55,529 nt of DNA from contig JBJMXE010000040.1 in the NCBI GenBank assembly GCA_045809745.1, positions 1 through 55,529 on the forward strand, read 5' to 3'. Source of the stretch: DATFCK01 sp045809745 (GTDB lineage Bacteria; Verrucomicrobiota; Verrucomicrobiia; Chthoniobacterales; UBA10450). Position numbers and translations under genes: made by a program. The notes beneath the pieces are model-generated. The model did no database searches. It was not told where the DNA came from and saw only the letters and a program-made list of their open reading frames with translations. Below, piece after piece: positions 26,149 to 35,635 of the stretch (positions within the stretch are counted from its first letter, which is position 1; every line of letters starts with the position of its first letter).

Positions 26149-29040
26149 ATGGCACCCCAACTTTGGCACGAAGTGAAAGAGATCCTGAGCGAAGCCTTGC
26201 AGCGGGAAGAGGGTGAGGAACGCACCGCATTCGTGGCCGAAGCCTGTGCCCACGATCCGGAGCTCCGGGAAAAAGTGGAAACCTACCTTGGTCTTTCTGG
26301 CGAAGCGCTCGATGCCTGCGCGGATAATCTTCGCGACACAGTCCGCAACACCATCTCGCGCGTCGGATCGCGAATTGGAGCCTACCGAATTGTTCGGGAG
26401 ATCGGACGAGGCGGCATGGGCACGGTATTTCTCGCATCCCGCGCCGACGGCGAATTTGAAAAGAACGTGGCGATCAAACTGTTGAAGCGCGGCACCGACA
26501 CCGACGAAATTGTTCGCCGTTTTCGCAGCGAACGGCAGATTGTGGCGAACCTTGAGCACCCGAACATCGCCCGGCTGATCGACGCCGGGTCAACCGAAGA
26601 CGGCCTGCCGTATTTCGTCATGGAGTTTGTGGACGGAGTGCCAGTCACACATTTTGTGCGGGAACATCACCTGTCGGTAGCCGAACGCCTTGAGCTGTTC
26701 CTAAAGATCTGTTCGGCGGTGAGCCGGTCGCATCGCGATCGCATCGTCCATCGCGATCTCAAGCCGACCAACATCCTGGTGACGGAAGATGGCGAGCCGA
26801 AGATTCTCGATTTTGGAATCGCAAAGCTGCTCGACTCAAATGCCGGCTTCATTGAAGTCACAGCCACGCAGCAGCAACGGTTCACGCCCACGTGTGTGTC
26901 GCCGGAGCAGGCGCGCGGTGAGACGATCACCATAGCCAGCGATATCTATTCGTTGGGCGCGTTGCTGTATGAAATGCTGACCAGCCAAACTCCGCATCGG
27001 TTCTCCAGTGGTCGACCGTCGCCAGAAGAACTAGCGCGCGTTGTTTGCCAGCAGGATGTGCCACCGCCAAGCCAGGTCGCCGGCGCTCCGGCGCTTCGGC
27101 AGCAAATGAAAGGCGACCTCGACAATATTATCCTGTGTGCGCTGCGGAAAGATCCGGCCCAACGTTACCCGACGGTGCAGAAGATGGCAGAAGACGTTCG
27201 CCGATATCTGTCTTCTCGGCCGGTCGAAGCGCGCCCTCCGACAACATCGTATCGCGTTCACCAGTTTCTGAATGCGAATCCGCGACGGCGCCACACCGCG
27301 ATGGCGGTGGTTGCGCTGATTCTGCTCCTGGCGGCGGCCTTCGTCATCAGTCTCAGGAATCGAAACCGGGAACTGGCTGCCGCCAAACAATTCGATTCCG
27401 CAGCCGGGCAAAAAAGCATCGCTGTGCTGCCGTTCGACAGTCTGGATAACAGCCCCGACGACACCTATTTCGTTAACGGTGTGCAGGACAACATTCTCAC
27501 CGACCTGGCTAAGGTTTCAGAGCTGAAAGTTATCAGCCGATCCGGCGTCGAACGTTACCGCGGCCAACGGAAGGATCCGCGATTGATCGGCCGCGAACTG
27601 AACGTCGGTTATGTACTTGAGGGAAGTGTGCAAAAATCCGGGGAACATCTCCGGGTCAACGTTCAACTCGTCGACACGCGGACCGACGCGCAGACGTGGT
27701 CGGAACATTATGAGCGGACGATTGCCAATTTGCTCGGCCTGCAGAGCGAATTGGCTCAATCGATCGTCACCCAGCTGAAAGCGAGCCTGTCTCCGGCCGA
27801 GAAAGCCGCGATCGAACGTCGGCCGACCGAGGACATGGAAGCGTACGCGCTGTATTTACGAGCTCGAGCTCTGATGCCGCCGTTCGGCGTCGAGACGAAG
27901 CTGTTTCAAGACATGGCCGATCTGTTAGACCAGGCCACCGCGCGCGATCCAAGATTCGCGCTGGCCTATTGCTTCGCTACCGAGGTCAACGTTCTGCTCT
28001 ACCGGTACAACGAGCATACTCCGGAGAGATTGGCTAAAGCGAAGCAAGCGGCCGCGCTGGCATTGCAGGTCGCGCCAGACCTTGGCGAATCGCATCTGGC
28101 GCAGGCGCTCTACTATTATCATGGCATGCGCGACTTTTACGGCGCTGAACGCGAACTGGCCATGGCGGGCAACTCGTTAAGCGGAAAGATGGATTTCCTG
28201 GTTTTAAAGCAGGTCACCGAACGCCGGTTCGGACATTGGCGAGATGCGTTGCGCGATGGAGAGAAAGCACTCTCCCTGAATCCGCGGGAACCGACGACTG
28301 CAGAAGTGCTCATCCAAACCTACCGGGCGCTCCGGATGTATTCAGAGGCGGAATGGGTGGCAAACGATTTGATCAATCAACTTCCGCCCGCTAGCGGCGC
28401 GAACATGTGGGCTTACAAGTGCGATGTGGCGTTAGCGACGGGCGCATTGGATAAAGCTTCGGAAGCGATTGAGAAGGCGCCGGCTCAGGTGCCGTGGAAG
28501 CCGAGCATGCGAGCCATGGTCGCCTACTACAAGCGCGATTACCCGGAAGCAGCCAGGCATTTGGCCAGCATAAAGAAGGAGTGGCGCGATCCTTCGGACG
28601 CGATATTTGAAGCGCACGTGCAACGGCAGCTTGGCGACATGGACAAATCACATCAGCTGGTGCTCGAGGCCAAACAGTTACTGGAAGAACGTCTGCGACA
28701 AGCGCCCGAAGACCCGAACATGCACGGCTGGCTGGCCATGACTCTGGTGGAGTTGGGTCAAAAGGCGGATGCCATCGCCGAAGTGCGACGCGCTGCTGAG
28801 CTGGCGCCGGCCGAGCAGGATGCGGTTGATTGCCCGAACTGGATGATGACGCTGGCCGAAATTCACGCGCTTACCGGCGACACCGAAGCGGCGCTGACCG
28901 AGCTGGCCAAAGTGGCGAAGATGCCTAACGGGCCGCCTTACGGAGACGTTGCATTCAATCCGGCGTGGGACAGTCTCCGCAGTGACCCGCGGATGGACAA
29001 GATTCTGACGGTGCTGAAGGGGCCACCCGCGTTCAATTAA
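26149..29040 (+). CDS. transmembrane Ser/Thr protein kinase with TolB-like and TPR domains
   Basis: The 963-residue kinase has its domain at about residues 78-350: glycine loop GRGGMGTV at 87-94, Lys 110, catalytic HRDLKPTN at 201-208, DFG at 221-223, and SPEQARG with DIYSLG. A single membrane helix lies at about 384-402. The outer part starts with a TolB-like domain (IAVLPFDSLDN, about 423-545: DTYFVNGVQDNILTDLA and NVGYVLEGSVQKSG). Helical repeats of TPR type then run to the end. The first 75 residues are helical and may contact the sigma factor encoded 12 bp upstream. Key residues are intact, so it should be active. Its signal is unknown. Confidence 0.93.
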   Translation: MAPQLWHEVKEILSEALQREEGEERTAFVAEACAHDPELREKVETYLGLSGEALDACADNLRDTVRNTISRVGSRIGAYRIVREIGRGGMGTVFLASRADGEFEKNVAIKLLKRGTDTDEIVRRFRSERQIVANLEHPNIARLIDAGSTEDGLPYFVMEFVDGVPVTHFVREHHLSVAERLELFLKICSAVSRSHRDRIVHRDLKPTNILVTEDGEPKILDFGIAKLLDSNAGFIEVTATQQQRFTPTCVSPEQARGETITIASDIYSLGALLYEMLTSQTPHRFSSGRPSPEELARVVCQQDVPPPSQVAGAPALRQQMKGDLDNIILCALRKDPAQRYPTVQKMAEDVRRYLSSRPVEARPPTTSYRVHQFLNANPRRRHTAMAVVALILLLAAAFVISLRNRNRELAAAKQFDSAAGQKSIAVLPFDSLDNSPDDTYFVNGVQDNILTDLAKVSELKVISRSGVERYRGQRKDPRLIGRELNVGYVLEGSVQKSGEHLRVNVQLVDTRTDAQTWSEHYERTIANLLGLQSELAQSIVTQLKASLSPAEKAAIERRPTEDMEAYALYLRARALMPPFGVETKLFQDMADLLDQATARDPRFALAYCFATEVNVLLYRYNEHTPERLAKAKQAAALALQVAPDLGESHLAQALYYYHGMRDFYGAERELAMAGNSLSGKMDFLVLKQVTERRFGHWRDALRDGEKALSLNPREPTTAEVLIQTYRALRMYSEAEWVANDLINQLPPASGANMWAYKCDVALATGALDKASEAIEKAPAQVPWKPSMRAMVAYYKRDYPEAARHLASIKKEWRDPSDAIFEAHVQRQLGDMDKSHQLVLEAKQLLEERLRQAPEDPNMHGWLAMTLVELGQKADAIAEVRRAAELAPAEQDAVDCPNWMMTLAEIHALTGDTEAALTELAKVAKMPNGPPYGDVAFNPAWDSLRSDPRMDKILTVLKGPPAFN

Positions 29041-29358
29041 CGTTCGGGATTCCAACGCCTGACCTCGTCCCGGGTCCGGCGGCGACTCAATCGGAGCTGC
29101 CCGATAGATGCAGCCGGGTGGGTGTTCGTTGAAAAATGAACGTGCAGTCGCCGATCTGGCGTAATCAGCAAAGTGCAGGTCCCCCTCGCTTCGATGTCCC
29201 CGAGCGTTGGACGTTGACCGTTTGGGTCCGACGCACGGCGTTCGGCGTTCGCCGAGATCTTCCTCCCCTACCAGCCCGGCCAATGCCGAACAGCGAAAAG
29301 GCAGCCCCCGAAAATTCAAGGGCTGCCTTTCGCTTATGATCCTAACCAATATGGCCTG
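29041..29358. other. 318-bp spacer between convergent genes
   Basis: No gene is supported. A short 67-codon frame at 29136-29339 has no family features and biased composition. The segment near 29205-29250 contains GCGTTGGACGTTGACCG and GGCGTTCGGCGTTCGCC, echoing the CCAAC-unit repeat at 216-243. The end of the spacer holds a strong hairpin, listed separately. Confidence 0.6.
29293..29332. terminator. probable bidirectional terminator hairpin
   Basis: GCGAAAAGGCAGCCC pairs with GGGCTGCCTTTCGC across a loop of about 11 bases, giving a stem of about 13 bp with one bulge. It lies between the ends of the converging kinase and TonB receptor genes. Only short T-tracts (three to four) flank it on either strand, so it would be an atypical intrinsic terminator. 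Confidence 0.65.
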
Positions 29359-32300
29359 CTAAAACTTTTTCTTCAGCTCGATGTAAACGAACCGGCCGAT
29401 GTTGTCGTACATGTAGCCCGGGTAATTGTTCGCATTCGCGAACAGCAGACCGTACATCTGCGGCGGATCCTGGCCGAAGATGTTATTACATCCAACGGTG
29501 ACGGTGCTGTTGTTCAGGATCGTTTTCCAGCACGGCATCGAGTATGCCGCAGTGCTTTCCACCTCTTTGCCGTCCTTGCTGGTCACGACCTCCTTGCCAC
29601 CTTTCGAATAACCGGCGACCGGCGCCTGCTCAACCGGCGGACTGAACACGAGGCTATAGGCAGCCTGACCATCGATAAAATTGGTCGGGTTCGTCCAGTG
29701 CAGGTGATCAACGCCTCCTGCGCCGCTCAGTTTGATGGCTTCACGGAAACCGCCGATGTAACGCCAGGTGGCGTTTAAGTCGAAGTTGTGCCATGTCCAA
29801 TCGAGCCGGCTCGTACCCTTCCAACGAACCAATCCGTCTCCATTCAGATTGCTCGTCACATACGCGACAATATTCTTGCCTATCGCGTCAGTGGTTGGCT
29901 GGGCCACAAATTGATCGAGGTAGGCAAATTGGCTCAGCACCGTGAACGTTCCGACCTGGGTCTGCATCTGGTACTGCAATCCGAGGTCCGCGCCACGGGC
30001 ATTTTGCCGTCCGGCGTTTTGGAACGCGGTACGAACGAAGTTAACGGATCCAGTGCCGGGATCGATCTCCACAATCTCGCCTGGCAGCAGCGCATTGCGC
30101 ACGAATCGGTTAACCACCTGCTGGCTGGTGGGAGCGGTTACAACGCCGCTTCGCTCGATATCCCAAAGGTCTAACGAGAAGGTCAGGCTGCCCCAACCAT
30201 GATCGGGAATCAACTTCGGGGTCCAAACGAAGCCACCGGTCCAGGCACGGGAGTCCTCCGGCTGGAGGTTCGGGTTGCTGGCGAGCTGGGTGGCTGTTTC
30301 CGGCTCGATGATGCCGTTGAATCGGGTCTGAGTGAGCGTGAACGTCGGCGACGCATATAGCTCAATCAGGGAAGGTTCACGGAAACCTTCGCCCCAGGTG
30401 CTGCGAATCGTCAGCTGTTCGTCGAACGGCTGCCATCGTAATCCAACCTTCGGTACCAATACGTTTGTGCTGTTGTTCAGGAATTCTTCAAATCGGAATG
30501 CGCCAGTGACCTCGACCGAGTGCAAGCCCATGATTCCCATCTCCGGGCTGAACAGTGGTACGCGGATTTCCCCATACAGGGCATAGTCTTTTCGCCCGGC
30601 GTGAGTGATCGCAGTTTGAGCATTACCGAGGATATCTCCTTCCACTTCCAACGTGTCGGGATCCTGCTCGAGGCTTTCTCGCCGAAATTGTGCGCCAAAG
30701 GCCAAACCAACCCCACCAGCAGGCAATTTGAACAGCTCGGTTGTGTAGATATTCAGATCCAGCTCGGTCATTTTCGAAATGTCGATGTCCTTCGGATGCA
30801 CCGTCGCGAACGCCACCGAGGCAGCATTCGTCGGAATCGGCACCCGGAAATCCCCAAACGGATTAAACGGCGTGGTGGTTCCGATGAATTGGTCTGAATT
30901 AGGATCGAAGATCGGATCGGCTGCGTTCAGAATCCGGTTGTAACGAGACGAGGAGACCTGCGTCTGGGTGCTGTCGTTCTCAATCTCACTGTAGCGGAAT
31001 CCTGCGTCGTAGCCCCAGTTACCATCCAACAATTTGTCGCCCTTCACGCCTAACGTCGTGAGGAAGGCGTTGCTGGTGTTGTCGAATGTCCGATTGCCGA
31101 ATTCGGCCAGGCGGGCCCGGGTGCCGCCAGACAGAATTTGATTGAACGGATTGAACGGATTGAACGCATCGATCGGAACGCTGGTAGGCGTCTCTCCCGC
31201 AGCCAAGGCCCCGCCCGGGCCGGATCCGGGCTCACCCACGAATCGCGGAGTTCCTGGAGGGGCAACTCCATTCAGCGGCATGTGAGGCGGTATCGAGATT
31301 GTGACTTGACCTGGAGTGAAGAAAGAGCCGCTCGCGCCCGGCGCCAATTCGTTATGGGTCTTCACCTTGGTGTAGTAAAAGTCCCCATATACCTGGACCT
31401 GGTCTTCACACACTTTGTGATTGAAGGAAGCGTAACCGCCATAGCGCTCCTGCTCCGGATAGGAACCGGAGAATTGGTTGAAGTTGAACACCGATGATCG
31501 TCCCTGGCTGAAAACAAAGCCGGTCGCCGGAGTCGATCCGTTAGTCCCAGTCGGGGCATGGGAGAAAAAGATGTTGTTAGGGACGAATCCGATGATCGTG
31601 CCGTTAGAGCGAACCGCGGTAAGTTTGTTCACGCCTGGAATGGCCGCGAGATTGGCTGCATCGTTCACGCCAGTTCCACCGCTGCCGACCAAAGCCAGCC
31701 CGGCGGCGTTCAGGAAGGTATGACCACCGGCGTCAGTGGTGAAGAACGTGGGATTCGTGGCCGGGTTCAGGTTCGGAATCGGGTCCTGCTTCAAATTCAG
31801 CGCCGGCAGGACGGTGGCTCTCGTCACCTGAAGGTTCTCCGGACTGGAATTCGTGCTCAGGAATGGAGGCGTGGCAGAGTTGCCTCGATCACGATTGAAC
31901 AGCGAATTGTGGTGATAGAAGAAGATATCGCCGCTCAGTTGCGTTTTGTCGTCGCCGATACCAAACAGGACGTCCCCCTGATAGATGGCGGCATCCTTGT
32001 CCAGGGTGTTGCCGTATTGGAGAGTGACCTGGGTGCCGCGGAAATCTTTCCAAAATTTGAGGTTAACGACGCCGGCAACGGCATCGGCTCCGTAGGTGGT
32101 AGACGCACCATCCTTCAAAACCTCGATGCTTTGAATGGCGGGCAGCGGAACCGTAAACAAATCCTGGAACGATGCGACACCATTTTGTCCTACGGGATAA
32201 GGCGTGACTCGACGGCCGTCGATCAGCACCAGGGTCGCTTCCGGAGTGAATCCACGAAGCGAAACAGATGCGGCACCGGGAGTGAATCCGGTGGCGTTGT

Positions 32301-32652
32301 TCGAGATGGGGACACCGTTAGCATTCGCTATCGGCAGATCTTTTAACAACTCTGCCGCCTGACGCTCGCCGGACTTTTCGATGAGATCGCGGTTCAACGC
32401 GAGCACCGGGTTCGGGCCAACTTCTTCGGCGGTGGGGATGTTTGACCCGGTGACGATGACACGCTCGGCTTCGGCCGAGCCCGTGGTAGGCGCGCCGGCG
32501 GCGGGTTGTCCGCCCGGCTGAGTTGTGCCGGCCGCCGACTGAGCACCGGTAGTGCCCGCCTGGCCGAACGCATTCGATGTGATAAGCGACATTCCGATGG
32601 TTACGAGAGCGATCGGAAGCAGGCCTAACGATTTGAACAGGTTTCTGATCAT
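29359..32652 (-). CDS. TonB-dependent outer membrane receptor
   Basis: This large outer-membrane beta-barrel takes up a ligand with energy from TonB. From ATG 32652 the protein has 1097 residues: a signal peptide ending near SNAFG, an Ala/Gly/Thr-rich linker, and a TonB-box-like ERVIVTGSN. The plug follows (QAAELLKDLP, SVSLRGFTPEATLVLIDGRR, then IEVLKDGASTTYGADAVAGV), then the barrel, ending in VYIELKKKF with the C-terminal Phe. The start is chosen because GGAG lies six bases before ATG 32652. The frame also contains an ATG four codons earlier and runs open to 32739. The ligand is unknown; the length is typical for carbohydrate or siderophore receptors of this phylum. A 9-bp tandem repeat encodes NPFNPFN near 31140. 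Confidence 0.9.
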   Translation of the reverse strand: MIRNLFKSLGLLPIALVTIGMSLITSNAFGQAGTTGAQSAAGTTQPGGQPAAGAPTTGSAEAERVIVTGSNIPTAEEVGPNPVLALNRDLIEKSGERQAAELLKDLPIANANGVPISNNATGFTPGAASVSLRGFTPEATLVLIDGRRVTPYPVGQNGVASFQDLFTVPLPAIQSIEVLKDGASTTYGADAVAGVVNLKFWKDFRGTQVTLQYGNTLDKDAAIYQGDVLFGIGDDKTQLSGDIFFYHHNSLFNRDRGNSATPPFLSTNSSPENLQVTRATVLPALNLKQDPIPNLNPATNPTFFTTDAGGHTFLNAAGLALVGSGGTGVNDAANLAAIPGVNKLTAVRSNGTIIGFVPNNIFFSHAPTGTNGSTPATGFVFSQGRSSVFNFNQFSGSYPEQERYGGYASFNHKVCEDQVQVYGDFYYTKVKTHNELAPGASGSFFTPGQVTISIPPHMPLNGVAPPGTPRFVGEPGSGPGGALAAGETPTSVPIDAFNPFNPFNQILSGGTRARLAEFGNRTFDNTSNAFLTTLGVKGDKLLDGNWGYDAGFRYSEIENDSTQTQVSSSRYNRILNAADPIFDPNSDQFIGTTTPFNPFGDFRVPIPTNAASVAFATVHPKDIDISKMTELDLNIYTTELFKLPAGGVGLAFGAQFRRESLEQDPDTLEVEGDILGNAQTAITHAGRKDYALYGEIRVPLFSPEMGIMGLHSVEVTGAFRFEEFLNNSTNVLVPKVGLRWQPFDEQLTIRSTWGEGFREPSLIELYASPTFTLTQTRFNGIIEPETATQLASNPNLQPEDSRAWTGGFVWTPKLIPDHGWGSLTFSLDLWDIERSGVVTAPTSQQVVNRFVRNALLPGEIVEIDPGTGSVNFVRTAFQNAGRQNARGADLGLQYQMQTQVGTFTVLSQFAYLDQFVAQPTTDAIGKNIVAYVTSNLNGDGLVRWKGTSRLDWTWHNFDLNATWRYIGGFREAIKLSGAGGVDHLHWTNPTNFIDGQAAYSLVFSPPVEQAPVAGYSKGGKEVVTSKDGKEVESTAAYSMPCWKTILNNSTVTVGCNNIFGQDPPQMYGLLFANANNYPGYMYDNIGRFVYIELKKKF

Positions 32653-32886
32653 TAATTTCTCCATTCTGTATTTGGTTAAGGACACGCTGCGTAGCCGCAG
32701 CTGGTTCGTATTTGCCCGGCAGAATAGAGGCCCGTTCAATTTTGCGTGAGGACTTAAAACAGATCATTTAGGACTGGTTAACCCCTAACGAGTTCCGCGC
32801 CTACGGCCAGCGAGGAAACCCTCGCGATCGGCACGATCAACTAGGATTTTCAGACAACAGCGCGGCCCGGTGGCGTCTTATCTGCA

Positions 32887-33138
32887 ATGATAAGTCAGCG
32901 CTGCAGCCGCCTTCTCCGGGTCGTCGCCATCGCGTTGTTTGGCGGCGCCTGCCAACGATATGACTTCGCCCTAGATCAGATTGTGGAGCGCTACACCGAG
33001 GAGACCGGCGGCCGCGCCGCAATCGGATCGGTTCGGTCGATCGAATTCCGGACGCATCGCCGGCAACGCTTCGTTGTGGTCGCCGAGACACTCTTGTCCT
33101 TGGCCGCCACCGGCGAGCCAGTAACACTTACGACTTAA
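32887..33138 (+). pseudogene. truncated lipoprotein gene (N-terminal remnant)
   Basis: The 83-codon frame starts with a lipoprotein signal (VVAIALFGGAC, Cys 22). DFALDQIVERYTEETGGRAA then IGSVRSIEFR follows, which is how the mature part of a family of exported LolA/RseB-like proteins commonly begins (a helix ending in GG-A followed by a strand). The usual 200 or so residues of beta sheet are missing, and the sequence after residue 55 is Arg- and Leu-rich and unlike the family. The frame ends at the 3' end of the next, converging gene. A remnant of a deleted gene is the simplest reading; a genuine short lipoprotein is possible. Confidence 0.45.
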
Positions 33139-33677
33139 TTACTCGGTCCAGTGAAGGGGCGGAGTTGCTGACTTTGAGGTTGGGTAAACATTTGACCATC
33201 GCGCTTCTCGACTGGATTGCTGCCCGTTCCGTTCACATCGTCCTCGACCGCTACCCAGCGCCCGCCACCAATATGCGTTCCCGTCTCTTCCGAAACCCAC
33301 ACGTAATGCTTGGCTTTTTTGACCGACCCCCCGGCTCGGACCATCTTGCCTAACGACAAGGTAACGGAGGTAACTCCGACCCCTGAAGCTTTGACGATTG
33401 TCGCCGCGGCCGCGGGGATGCGATTATCATACGCGCTAATTTTGTAGTCTCCCGGCGCAACATTTGGAAAAGCCGCGCGGCCGGCATTATCAGTTACGAG
33501 CTGTTTGGTACCGGTCTTTGTCTGCCGCCTTTCCAGCCAGACCTGGACTCCAGCAGCGGGTTTTCCGTGCATATCTTTGAGGGTTACTTCGACGGAATTT
33601 TTCTCGTTACCGGCCGCAATCCCTTCGGATGCGGCAAGGCAACTGCACAACAGGGAGAGGAACAACAGAGATTTCAT
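33135..33677 (-). CDS. secreted carboxypeptidase-regulatory-like (Ig-like) domain protein
   Basis: The 180-residue protein has a signal peptide from ATG 33677 (MKSLLFLSLLCSCLAASEG). A beta-sandwich follows with VEVTLKDMHGKPAAGVQVWL, then TDNAGRAAFPNVAPGDYKIS, the pattern of carboxypeptidase regulatory-like or transthyretin-like domains (about residues 30-110). The last 70 residues include a Trp/Gly-rich piece and a Gln/Pro-rich end without known features. No enzyme motif is seen, so a structural or binding role outside the inner membrane is likely. The frame also opens upstream to 33713, but that start would put 12 polar residues before the signal. Confidence 0.72.
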   Translation of the reverse strand: MKSLLFLSLLCSCLAASEGIAAGNEKNSVEVTLKDMHGKPAAGVQVWLERRQTKTGTKQLVTDNAGRAAFPNVAPGDYKISAYDNRIPAAAATIVKASGVGVTSVTLSLGKMVRAGGSVKKAKHYVWVSEETGTHIGGGRWVAVEDDVNGTGSNPVEKRDGQMFTQPQSQQLRPFTGPSN

Positions 33678-33768
33678 AAGACAATCGTACCCGTTCGGCG
33701 ACGTCAGGGTCAATCCCTTTCTCTCCCGATCTATTCGGACCCAATACCTGCAATTCCGGATCCGTTAA

Positions 33769-34701
33769 TTAGCGGAAGTGCGGCCGGATTTGTTCATACT
33801 TCTTGCCGCTACCGACACCTTTCACATTTTTGACGTCGTCTGCCGTTGTGAACGGCCGTGCCGCGATGATCCGCTCTGCCAGTGCGTCGCCGATCCCCGG
33901 AATTTTTTTCAACTCCTCTTTGCTGGCAGTGTTGATGTCGATTGTATCCGCAGAAGCCAGAGCCGGAGAAGTTCGCGGCACCGGAGCGGCGAAAGTGGAT
34001 GCGGGTGTGGCCGCGGGAGTTACAAGCGGTGGCGGTGCAATCGTCGGAGTACCTGTCGGTGGCGGGTGGACCGTTCGTGACGCAAGAGGGGGCGCCGGAC
34101 TCGCGCTCAAGCTTCCCGATTTCACGCCCCACGCTCCCCGCCGATCTTGCTTTGCCTGCTGCTCCAATCCCTGCAAAATCTTAATTTCATCGGCAGCACT
34201 GGAGCCGCCCGGCCGTCCCGAGTGAGTGCCATGCACCCGAGCCAATCCGTTAGTCACAAGCAAGTGCCCAAGATCCCCTTCGTTAGTCTGAACAAACCCG
34301 TAAAACCGTTCGATGTTGCTGCGCCCCATTCCTGAGGCTTTTCGGGTCAGAAATGTAAACGGCGTCGCCAACTTTGCCGCAGTAAACTTTTTCGCCTGCT
34401 CACCGATTTCCACCACCTCCGGAACTGTGACCCCGAAATATGCGGCTTGTTCGATTAGCCGGCCAGCGTTGACGCCCCCCTCGGTCTCCGGCGCATCCAC
34501 CAAATACAGTCGGGCTAGATACTCCGTGTTCTGACAACGAAATCGAAAACTGTCGCCGTCGTTATCCGGATACGGCACGAGTTCGCAGTGCTCCATTGTG
34601 ACCCACTCTTTCGACGCGGCACCGCGCCCGATCGATGACGTCGCCAGAATGGCGACGGCGAAAAATGCTGCGCGCTGAAGGAAATGAGTGGGACTGTCCA
34701 C
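33769..34701 (-). CDS. exported nuclease: SNase-like domain plus ComEA-type helix-hairpin-helix
   Basis: The 310-residue protein has a signal peptide (cut near residue 28). A thermonuclease (SNase/TNASE_3-like) domain spans about 35-190, with DGDSFRFR, RLYLVDAPETE and an Arg-rich FYGFVQTNEGDLGHLLVTNG stretch. A Pro/Thr/Ala-rich linker runs from about 200 to 245. The C-terminal domain is a double helix-hairpin-helix (IDINTASKEELKKIPGIGDA and the piece ending KNVKGVGSGKKYEQI) as in the DNA-binding ComEA protein. The pairing suggests a nuclease that holds DNA outside the cytoplasm, perhaps for nutrient use or DNA uptake. Its ATG overlaps the stop of the kinase gene by one base. Confidence 0.82.
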   Translation of the reverse strand: MDSPTHFLQRAAFFAVAILATSSIGRGAASKEWVTMEHCELVPYPDNDGDSFRFRCQNTEYLARLYLVDAPETEGGVNAGRLIEQAAYFGVTVPEVVEIGEQAKKFTAAKLATPFTFLTRKASGMGRSNIERFYGFVQTNEGDLGHLLVTNGLARVHGTHSGRPGGSSAADEIKILQGLEQQAKQDRRGAWGVKSGSLSASPAPPLASRTVHPPPTGTPTIAPPPLVTPAATPASTFAAPVPRTSPALASADTIDINTASKEELKKIPGIGDALAERIIAARPFTTADDVKNVKGVGSGKKYEQIRPHFR

Positions 34702-35618
34702 TAGGCTTCCATCTCAAACTGGCTCATCTGGCGGAACACCTGATAGCGGTCGAGAATTTCTTCTTTCGTCAATTTCCGAAGGCGTTCCAGACTGAACGCC
34801 TCAACACAGAAGCTGGCCAGCACGCTGCCGTAAATCACTGCGCGACGAAGGTCGGAAAATGTCACATCACGTTTAACGTGCGCGGCCAGATACCCTCCAA
34901 CACCTCCAGCGAAACTGTCCCCCGCCCCCGTCGGATCATGGATGTCTTCAAGTGGATAGGCACCGCAGCTAAAGAATTCATCTTCTCCGAAAAGCAGGGC
35001 GCCGTGTTCGCCTTTTTTTATGGCGACGTAACCCGGGCCCATCTGTCGAATGCGCCTGCCGGCCTTAATAAGGCTGGTCTCCTTCGTCATCTCCCGCGCT
35101 TCGCTATCATTTAAAATGAGCAGATCGGCTCGCGGCAACAAAGCATCGAGATCGGTCCGCGTAGTGTGGATCCAGAGATCCATCGTGTCCGCGACCACGA
35201 ATCGGGGCCGCTCCATTTGGTCCAGCACGTGTGACTGCAAAGCAGGTGCGATGTTGGCCAGCAGAGCGAACTCGGTCTGTCGATAGGACTTCGGCAGCGA
35301 CGGCTGGAAATTCTCGAACACGTTTAACGCAACTGACCGAGTCTCACGAGTGTTCAGATCCCAGGCGTACTCACCTGACCAACGAAAGGTTTTCCCTTCC
35401 ACCCGCTGGACGCCTTGCGCGTCGATGTTGCGCGATTTCCAAAAATCGAATTCGGCAGCGGGAAAATCACTGCCGACAATTCCGACGAGATTAACCGGTG
35501 TGAAAAAGCTGGCCGCTAAAGCGGCATACGATGCGGAGCCGCCGAGAAGATCCGCATGTTCTTCCACCGGAGTTTTGACTGTATCGAGTGCAATTGAACC
35601 GACGACCAGAACAGACAT
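34701..35618 (-). CDS. PfkB-family carbohydrate/nucleoside kinase
   Basis: The 305-residue sugar kinase has the PfkB signature DPTGAGDSFAGG near residue 240 with the catalytic Asp. The N-terminal strand is SVLVVGSIALDTV, and GGSASYAALAASFF is the substrate-side glycine motif. ATG 35618 is chosen because the conserved start is there; the frame continues 60 codons upstream through the thiE region. The substrate (sugar, nucleoside or vitamin precursor) cannot be told. It sits 17 bp after thiE and overlaps the nuclease gene by one base, indicating one transcript. Confidence 0.85.
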   Translation of the reverse strand: MSVLVVGSIALDTVKTPVEEHADLLGGSASYAALAASFFTPVNLVGIVGSDFPAAEFDFWKSRNIDAQGVQRVEGKTFRWSGEYAWDLNTRETRSVALNVFENFQPSLPKSYRQTEFALLANIAPALQSHVLDQMERPRFVVADTMDLWIHTTRTDLDALLPRADLLILNDSEAREMTKETSLIKAGRRIRQMGPGYVAIKKGEHGALLFGEDEFFSCGAYPLEDIHDPTGAGDSFAGGVGGYLAAHVKRDVTFSDLRRAVIYGSVLASFCVEAFSLERLRKLTKEEILDRYQVFRQMSQFEMEA

Positions 35619-35635
35619 GATATCTAGGATGGAAG

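Noticed and set aside
29136..29339. 67-codon frame after the kinase gene
   Set aside because: Composition is biased, no start signal or domain is seen, and it covers repeat-like text and a terminator hairpin.
31558..32346. 262-codon plus-strand open frame opposite the TonB receptor gene
   Set aside because: It lies wholly antisense to a well-supported receptor gene and shows no domain; it is a shadow of its codon bias.
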